NCBI GenBank assembly: GCA_014649355.1
Contig: BMSW01000001.1
Coordinates: 62,001-126,000, forward strand
Origin: Streptomyces althioticus
GTDB taxonomy: Bacteria; Actinomycetota; Actinomycetes; Streptomycetales; Streptomycetaceae
Direction: 5' to 3'
Length of the DNA: 64,000 nt
Shown here: piece by piece, positions 58,936 through 64,000 of the stretch
Layout of the letters: every line of letters begins with the position of its first letter
How positions within the stretch are numbered: the first letter of the stretch is position 1
Translations under genes and position numbers: made by a program
Notes under the pieces: model-generated
What the model saw: the letters and a program-made list of their open reading frames with translations, nothing else
The model's database searches: none
Told to the model about the DNA's origin: nothing

Positions 58936-59733
58936 TCATCGGCCCTCGGTCACCGTGCCCTCGAGGAAGGCCCGCACCGTCGCGGCGAACCCGGCAGGGT
59001 CGGTCTCGTGAACGGTGTGTCCCGTCGCGAGCTGGGCGAATCGGGTGTTGGGGCGGCGGGCCGCCATCTCCTCCGCGTGGGCCTCGGTGAGCGTGTCGCT
59101 GCGCGTGCCGTGGACGAGCAGGGCGGGGCAGTCACTGGCGAGCCAGTCGTCCCAGTGGTCGCCGTTGACCTGTCCGACGGAGGTGACCATGTCCTCGGGA
59201 CGGAAGGCGAGACCCCAGCCGTCGGGGTATTCGCGGACGGCGTCGGTGAGGTAGCGGGCCGACTCCCCGAGTTGTTCGACAAGCGCCGCGCGGGTGGGTG
59301 CCCGGTGCGGCCATGCCAGGCAGAAGGACAGGTCGTCCTCGATCTCGGCGCCGATGTCCTCGACGACGAGTGCGCTGACCAGTTCCGGATGGCGCGCGGC
59401 GAGCTGGTAGGCGTTGACCCCGCCCATCGAGTGGCCGAGCACCACCGGCCGTTCCAGGCCGAGATGAGCGATGAGCGCGGCAGCATCGCGGACGTATCCC
59501 TCGCGCGAGAAGTCCGGTCCCCTGTCGGAGAAGCCGTGCCCGCGCTGGTCGAGGGCCACGACACGCCAGTCCGGGCTGAGCGCCTGCGCCAGGTGGGAGA
59601 AGGTGCGCGCCTCGTTGAAGTGGCCGTGCAACGCGAGCAGAGGTCGCCCCGGACCGCCGAAGTCGAGGTAGGACAGGCGGCGCCCCTCAACGGTCATGGC
59701 CGCCCGCAGGGGTTCGGGCTGGGATGTCGACAT
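58936..59733 (-). CDS. Alpha/beta hydrolase
   Basis: A 265-residue alpha/beta-fold hydrolase: oxyanion region LLALHGHFNEARTF, DQRGHGFSD, nucleophile elbow GHSMGG with Ser102, acid Asp213 and catalytic His239 (TGHTVHET). It resembles esterases, epoxide hydrolases and haloperoxidases; no substrate can be assigned. The start is one of two consecutive ATG codons (59733 or 59736). Confidence 0.9.
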   Translation of the reverse strand: MSTSQPEPLRAAMTVEGRRLSYLDFGGPGRPLLALHGHFNEARTFSHLAQALSPDWRVVALDQRGHGFSDRGPDFSREGYVRDAAALIAHLGLERPVVLGHSMGGVNAYQLAARHPELVSALVVEDIGAEIEDDLSFCLAWPHRAPTRAALVEQLGESARYLTDAVREYPDGWGLAFRPEDMVTSVGQVNGDHWDDWLASDCPALLVHGTRSDTLTEAHAEEMAARRPNTRFAQLATGHTVHETDPAGFAATVRAFLEGTVTEGR

Positions 59734-59912
59734 CATGATGATCAGCCTGCCACCCTGCCGGTGCCTGTTGGCTCGACTTATGCAAGCCGACGACCTGCTG
59801 GAGTACTTGACTTTCCGTCGGACGTCACTGTGGCGGAACGTACGTCGCGGAGCTTGGCCGATCCAGTTAGGTGGCGCTGTACTGCCTCCGGGTGGGTGCC
59901 CGGTTGACCAGC

Positions 59913-60116
59913 TCAGCGGCGTTCCGCGTACCGGCGCGTGAGCCGGCCGCCGCCCCATCCTCCGGCGACTGCGGCTCCTACAGCAGCGGGCCAGGCAACC
60001 GTCTCCGGAGCCCCCAACGCTGACAGCAACGCACCCGCCACGCCGAACGCGGCTACGGCACCGGCGACCCACAGCGCGAATCCGAGCCTCTCCGCCGTCC
60101 AGTGTTCCGGCCTCAT
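59913..60116 (-). CDS. Small two-span membrane protein
   Basis: A 67-residue protein MRPEHWTAERLGFALW... with two spans (about 12-33 and 39-56) and a basic C-terminus (RLTRRYAERR). The ATG at 60116 has GGAGGGG upstream at proper spacing. It is too short for family assignment. Confidence 0.6.
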   Translation of the reverse strand: MRPEHWTAERLGFALWVAGAVAAFGVAGALLSALGAPETVAWPAAVGAAVAGGWGGGRLTRRYAERR

Positions 60117-60465
60117 CCACTCGCCCCCTCCAGCCTGTTGGCCACATGAGGCGACCGGATCCCGCAGGCGCCCCGTAGGACCCGCGTACCCCCTGCGGGC
60201 GGGGTTTCGCCTGCCGGGATGCTGCACGGCCGCCATAGCCCCCTGAGCGGCTGGACGGCGAGGAGGACAAGATGAACGCCTGATCAAGCGGGGTCCGGAG
60301 GAGTACGAGGGCGGGGCCGAGGGGGCATGGCTCCTGGCCGCAGGTTGGCCACACGCGCTGGCAGAGGTGGGATGCCTGCGACTCACGGTGAGGCAAGGCG
60401 CACGCAGAGAGGGTGCCCCGGGTGGACGGGACACCCTCTCTGACCTGCAACGTTCATCACCTGCG
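60117..60465. other. Intergenic region before the tRNA-Ser scar
   Basis: A 349-bp interval with no supported gene. It ends with the terminator hairpin at 60406-60441; I see nothing else in it. Confidence 0.55.
60406..60441 (-). terminator. Terminator of the truncated tRNA-Ser
   Basis: A 10-bp perfect stem AGAGAGGGTG / CACCCTCTCT with a 16-nt partly self-pairing loop, 25 bp beyond the tRNA 3' end fragment. Confidence 0.7.
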
Positions 60466-60520
60466 CGGAGGCGGTGGGATTTGAACCCACGGTGACATCG
60501 CTGCCACGACGGTTTTCAAG
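60466..60520 (-). pseudogene. 3'-half tRNA-Ser(TGA) fragment (probable att scar)
   Basis: On the minus strand this reads from the anticodon loop CTTGAAA (anticodon TGA) through a long variable arm (GTGGCA / TGTCAC), a T arm GTGGG-TTCAAAT-CCCAC, to CGCCTCC plus discriminator G. The upstream sequence has no D arm or GGAGGCG acceptor strand, so the 5' half is missing. This is the normal appearance of one end of an element integrated in a tRNA gene. Confidence 0.85.
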
Positions 60521-60640
60521 AGCGTCGGGATGGCAAGACTCAACCCCCGTATGAGCTGCGCAAACGCCCCAGTCAGCCTGCTCCATCAACTCATCGGCCC
60601 ATACATGGCCCACAGAGTCGCCAGAGAGCAGGGTGACGCG

Positions 60641-60889
60641 TCACTTGGGCAGATCCCTCTCGGCAGTCGCGTCAGGGTGGTACAAGCGCTCGAAGTTGCC
60701 TACCTCACGTGGGTCGTGAGCTCCACCATCAGCCCAAGCATCCCTCGGGAGGATCTCACCGTCGGCAAGGACGAGCCAGGCAATGAGCGGGTACGCATGG
60801 ACGGTTCCGTCCTCCTGCTTGTACTCGGCCATCCAGCCTCCCCCAGGAAGGGCGGCCACCACTGGATTGATCTTCGGGTCGATTGTCAT
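60641..60889 (-). CDS. Small unknown protein in putative island
   Basis: An 82-residue acidic protein: MTIDPKINPVVAALPGGGWMAEYKQEDGTVHAYPLIAWLVLADGEILPRDAW. It looks like a small beta-domain but matches nothing I know. It lies between the tRNA-Ser scar and the HEPN-like gene. No clear ribosome site is visible. Confidence 0.6.
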   Translation of the reverse strand: MTIDPKINPVVAALPGGGWMAEYKQEDGTVHAYPLIAWLVLADGEILPRDAWADGGAHDPREVGNFERLYHPDATAERDLPK

Positions 60890-60984
60890 GGAGTAAGTGT
60901 GACGTCTCCAAGCCTTCCTTACGGCCGCCTTTAAGAGACTCCCGTGACCGAGGAAGCGGGCGCGAGACGCAAGACAACCTAGCC

Positions 60985-62520
60985 CTATTCAGGCTTCGCA
61001 CCTACCCGCCAGGGCTTTTTCGCCTTCCCACTCCAAGGCGTCCCTCGCAATTCTCCTGGATTGCGAGGTCGCGGCTGCAAAACGGCGGCGATATCCCCCC
61101 GGTAACCCACAGTATAAAGCAATGCGAGACACAACCAATAGTTTGCCAGCATTCCAGCTTCCGCCCACTGGTAGACCGTATAGTCATCATATTGCTGCTT
61201 AGTCGGATGTGTAGCAACATTGCGCATCTTGATGACGGCACCCAATACGTCCACCCCCGATTTATCATTTCGAGCCAGACGACGCCTTACGGCAGACAGT
61301 TGCTTGAAATGGCGAGGCACCGCGAGAGTGATACCCATTTCATCTAGTAGCTGTCGAACCTCCCACTCCGTTCCCTTTGTTTTAGGGATCGCATTTTTCC
61401 ATCTACCCGGGGTGTATGGGCCGATCGTAACGAAGGCATAGTAGGTCAAAAGTTGGAGGCCCGAGATTGGCAGTGCCGCGCGCAGATGGATGTCGACGTC
61501 GACATTCGCCGCAATATAGTAGGCCAAAGCGTTCTTAAAGGATCGCAAATTACTTTCATTGCCCGTGAAGTCAAGTACACAGGAGACAACGGCACCTACT
61601 TGCCTTGCAGCACATGTTGACTCAAGCCAGTCGCTAGAACTTCGCAGTGGGTCCACAGGTGATGTAGCCCAAAGTGTCCAACTCGGCACCCCACGCAGAT
61701 ACCCCACGGGCAGCAGACATGGAGTTCTACGCCCCAACGCCAGGGAAACCCCATATCCGATCCGTGTGAGGACTGAGATTGCCTCGCGACTGGTGAAAGT
61801 TCCCCCGTCTGTACGCAAGATCCTTCCAGCGTGCGTGAACGAGTATCCCCCGATGCCTTTAAGCTCTTTCCAATTGACACCCTGAAGAAGATCGAAATGG
61901 ACCGTCCATCCATCCCCAGTTGCCGTCGTTCGTCCACGCCAGGAATACTCGGGCGCCTCAGGATCGCATACCATCGAGGCGTCGTTAGCAGTCCACCCGT
62001 TTGGAACAAGGAATCTGACTTCTTCCAGGCGTGTTCCGTCGCCTAGCTCCACATGAACATCTTTCTCCACGTGCATATCCCCCGAAAGTTCCACCTCATC
62101 TGATGAGTCGGGTGGCTGCGGGATGCGCCCATCACTCAACGGCAGCGTGAGACTCGCCCTGTTCCGCCAGATCCCGTCACTGGAGTCATGGCCACCGAAC
62201 AGTTCTTCAAGGTCCTTGAGCGTGGAATTCCGTGCACCCCTCATCCTGATTCGAGGCGTTGGCTGCCACGTAAAGAAGACGTTTCCCGAATATGGACGGT
62301 CAGTGCGATCCGAGAAGGCCAACTGTCCGGAATAGAGAGGAACGTCTTGACTTTCCACACCGGGGTGATAGTGATGAGTGATAGCGTCCGGATGACGGTG
62401 CGTGATCACATACGTCTTACCCTCGGAATCCTTTAGGACACGTGTAACAACTCGCGTACCGTCCGGATCGAAGTCAACAGTAACATTGGATTCACTTACT
62501 TTTTTTGAATTCTCCGTCAT
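60985..62520 (-). CDS. Unknown 511-residue protein with HEPN-like C-terminus
   Basis: A soluble protein with lower G+C than the chromosome. The N-terminal ~240 residues are beta-rich with several Trp/Gly motifs (LYSGQLAFSD, VFFTWQPTPRI, SWRGRTTATGDGWTVHFDLLQG). The C-terminal ~200 are helical and contain KMRNVATHP, an Rx4H motif at Arg433-His438 as in HEPN ribonucleases, followed by helices. A beta N-domain plus C-terminal HEPN is the layout of ApeA-type anti-phage proteins, so abortive infection is possible; this is inference. The ATG has GGCGGAG 6-8 nt upstream. Confidence 0.75.
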   Translation of the reverse strand: MTENSKKVSESNVTVDFDPDGTRVVTRVLKDSEGKTYVITHRHPDAITHHYHPGVESQDVPLYSGQLAFSDRTDRPYSGNVFFTWQPTPRIRMRGARNSTLKDLEELFGGHDSSDGIWRNRASLTLPLSDGRIPQPPDSSDEVELSGDMHVEKDVHVELGDGTRLEEVRFLVPNGWTANDASMVCDPEAPEYSWRGRTTATGDGWTVHFDLLQGVNWKELKGIGGYSFTHAGRILRTDGGTFTSREAISVLTRIGYGVSLALGRRTPCLLPVGYLRGVPSWTLWATSPVDPLRSSSDWLESTCAARQVGAVVSCVLDFTGNESNLRSFKNALAYYIAANVDVDIHLRAALPISGLQLLTYYAFVTIGPYTPGRWKNAIPKTKGTEWEVRQLLDEMGITLAVPRHFKQLSAVRRRLARNDKSGVDVLGAVIKMRNVATHPTKQQYDDYTVYQWAEAGMLANYWLCLALLYTVGYRGDIAAVLQPRPRNPGELRGTPWSGKAKKPWRVGAKPE

Positions 62521-62586
62521 GCGATCTCCGCCTCAGAGTCAATGAAACTAATGATGATCTGCGCGTTTCAGGGGAATGGATTCCTG

Positions 62587-63525
62587 TCACCGCTTGCGTG
62601 GCTCCATCTGTGCTGGCGTTGCCACGCACCGGAACCCTGTGTCGTCGTCATGCATCGTGTCGTTGGCATCGTTGGGGATGGCCGGCACTCCGCAGAACAG
62701 GGGACTGGTAAAGGCGCTTCCGCGGAGTTCATAGCGCCCGGGACTTGTCGCCGTCGCAAGCCATTCCCACACGTTGCCCACCATGTCGTAAACGCCATAG
62801 GGCGAAACCCCGCTGTGATACCGAGAGACTGACGTCGTGCACTCCACACCTGTCTCCCGGACATTGCACTTGGCGGCAGTCTTCTGATCTCCCCACGGGA
62901 AAGTGCGCCCGGAGGTGCCGCGCGCCGATTTCTCCCACTGTTCGGCTGTGGGCAGCGACTTACCCGCCCATTCTGCGTATGCCTGCGCGTCTCGCCAAGT
63001 CACGTGCACGACAGGGTGGTCATACAGGTCGCGGGGACATCGGCCGTTCTCCCAGTGCTCGGGCACAGCGTGCCGAGTGGCTGCACAGAACCGCGCGTAA
63101 TCGGCGTTGGTCGTCGGAAACGTATCTATGTGGAATTCGTCCACCCACACAGGCTCATCGTCCTCCCCGGACAGAAAGATTCCTTCCGGAACGTGCGCCA
63201 TTAGTTTTCCATCGCCGGGGTGCTTCACGTATTCGCCACTGCTGGTCTGGTCGCCGTCGGGCTCGATGATGGCGTATGCGGGTACGTCGTCCACCGCCAA
63301 GATCCCGACGAAGCGTCCTTGCGCGTCCTTATCAGCTTTGGCAAGCAGCGTATCTAAGGCGGCTTGGTTCACCATGCGAATTGATGCTTCTTCACCGTCC
63401 GCTTCCCACCGGGAGACGATGCGATCGGACACCCCGAGCTTCTCGGCAAACTCCATAAGGCTCATGCGTACGGCTTCGCGCATCGCCTTGACTTCGCGCC
63501 CGGTCCATTTCGTAACGAGTGGCAT
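62587..63525 (-). CDS. HTH-SUMF1 fusion (FGE-sulfatase/EgtB/PvdO-like domain)
   Basis: A 312-residue protein. Residues 8-48 form an XRE-type helix-turn-helix (VKAMREAVRMSLMEFAEKLGVSDRIVSRWEADGEEAS). Residues about 105-305 form a formylglycine-generating-enzyme-type domain (HPVVHVTWRDAQAYAEWAGKSLPTAEQWEKSARG, FPWGD, VYDMVGNVWEW at 245-255, DTGFRCV). The Cys pair of true formylglycine generators is not preserved: the region reads SPLFCGVP. It may thus bind or modify another ligand. It follows the aminotransferase gene by 47 bp on the same strand, probably as an operon. Confidence 0.85.
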   Translation of the reverse strand: MPLVTKWTGREVKAMREAVRMSLMEFAEKLGVSDRIVSRWEADGEEASIRMVNQAALDTLLAKADKDAQGRFVGILAVDDVPAYAIIEPDGDQTSSGEYVKHPGDGKLMAHVPEGIFLSGEDDEPVWVDEFHIDTFPTTNADYARFCAATRHAVPEHWENGRCPRDLYDHPVVHVTWRDAQAYAEWAGKSLPTAEQWEKSARGTSGRTFPWGDQKTAAKCNVRETGVECTTSVSRYHSGVSPYGVYDMVGNVWEWLATATSPGRYELRGSAFTSPLFCGVPAIPNDANDTMHDDDTGFRCVATPAQMEPRKR

Positions 63526-63572
63526 GGTCTACCTCTGTCGTGATCGCCGCCCCAAGGGCCGACGGATCGCAC

Positions 63573-64000
63573 TTACAGTCGGTCGCCGGGAATCCCGACG
63601 TAGCCGACGCGCAGCGCTTCGAGCACGGGGTGATCCTGCGGGAACTGCACGTCGTCGATCGCGCTGACGGAGCGCACGCCGATCGTTGTGTTCGTGGCAA
63701 AAGCGGCGGCCATGTTGGGAAGGTCGGCGAGCTGTACTGGGGCTGTGACCTGTTTGGGAGCGTCCAGGCTCTGGAGTAGGAGCATCGTCGTACCGGGGAG
63801 GACAGGGGCGTCCGGCCAAACGACAGTCCCGTTCTGGTCGACGAAGCCCAGATTCCACGTGCCGCCCTCAGAGACGCAACCGTCCGGCTCGACGAACACC
63901 GCATCGTCGAAACCGGCGAGCTGTGCCTCACGCCGAATCCGGAGCTGCGAGTGGAGACCGATGTGCTTCACCGCCGCGCTATCCCGGGTGAAGGTGAAGG
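63573..64000 (-). CDS. Class IV aminotransferase-like protein (C-terminal part, cut by window edge)
   Basis: The frame is open to the right edge (reading FTFTRDSAAVKHIG before the in-frame GTG at 63971), so the gene starts beyond the window. The visible ~140 residues, AGFDDAVFVEPDGCVSEGGTWNLGFVDQNG, PDAPVLPGTTMLLLQ and AAFATNTTIGVRSVSAIDD, match the C-terminal half of PLP-dependent class IV aminotransferases such as branched-chain aminotransferase or ADC lyase. The catalytic Lys lies outside the window. It is probably cotranscribed with the HTH-SUMF1 gene. Confidence 0.8.
   Translation of the reverse strand, partial: FTFTRDSAAVKHIGLHSQLRIRREAQLAGFDDAVFVEPDGCVSEGGTWNLGFVDQNGTVVWPDAPVLPGTTMLLLQSLDAPKQVTAPVQLADLPNMAAAFATNTTIGVRSVSAIDDVQFPQDHPVLEALRVGYVGIPGDRL

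Noticed and set aside
60466..60560. Intact tRNA-Ser(TGA) gene
   Set aside because: The 5' half (acceptor strand, D arm, 5' anticodon stem) cannot be found in the 90 nt where it should be; only the 3' half is present.

Overview
The window is a very G+C-rich actinobacterial chromosome segment, almost certainly Streptomyces. The proteins and gene order (upp, the tadA pair, two adjacent SigF-family sigma genes) match the conserved central region that I remember from Streptomyces coelicolor. Two stretches with less extreme base composition, 34.8-38.0 kb and 60.5-64.0 kb, are mobile or acquired DNA.

1-12.7 kb is mostly core. A translationally coupled leftward operon (penicillin acylase-like hydrolase, siderophore-type acetyltransferase, Cupin_5 protein, SDR oxidoreductase) diverges from a siderophore-interacting flavin reductase gene. 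Between them lies a near-consensus DmdR/IdeR iron box, so this is probably an iron-regulated siderophore-processing unit. Then come a HhH repair-like protein, a small DGxHR protein, a LytR_C membrane protein, upp, the tRNA adenosine deaminase pair, tRNA-Ser(CGA), and two paralogous SigF-type sigma factors.

12.7-34.7 kb is accessory metabolism and regulation. It holds a MarR-controlled efflux pump with three C-terminal carboxypeptidase-regulatory-like domains, followed by a YceI protein carrying the same domain; a TetR/MFS pair with an inverted-repeat operator; two membrane glycosyltransferases with a two-component system; an amidohydrolase whose first 280 residues are tandem and low-complexity repeats; a second MarR regulator; a K+ channel-like protein; a BBE-type flavoenzyme; and a membrane SpoIIE-type phosphatase.

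34.72-46.25 kb is an 11.5-kb actinomycete integrative and conjugative element (AICE, pSAM2 type) inserted in the 3' half of tRNA-Arg(ACG). It is bounded by 47-bp att repeats. One rightward operon carries an SCO3933-type regulator, an FtsK-like transfer ATPase, spread/transfer proteins, a rolling-circle-type Rep, Xis and a tyrosine integrase. A divergent GntR repressor has three palindromic operators, one lying exactly in the -35/-10 spacer of the operon promoter. The left arm carries cargo: a winged-helix-like protein, a small membrane protein, and an XRE-ImmA/IrrE metallopeptidase coupled to a partner of unknown function.

46.2-60.4 kb returns to the chromosome: tRNA-Arg, tRNA-Ser(GCT), a subtilisin-inhibitor-like protein, a 1636-residue PAS/degenerate-kinase/receiver protein with an ~850-residue Ala/Pro/Gln linker, an acyl-CoA ligase, a SigE-family ECF sigma factor, a small secreted protein, an orphan Prim-Pol protein and a run of small coupled genes.

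60.47 kb to the end looks like the start of a second island. It begins at a 3'-half tRNA-Ser(TGA) fragment, a probable att scar, and carries a small unknown gene, a 511-residue protein with a HEPN-like Rx4H motif (possible defence ribonuclease), an HTH-SUMF1 fusion and a class IV aminotransferase cut by the window edge. The island's other end and its integrase are not in the window.
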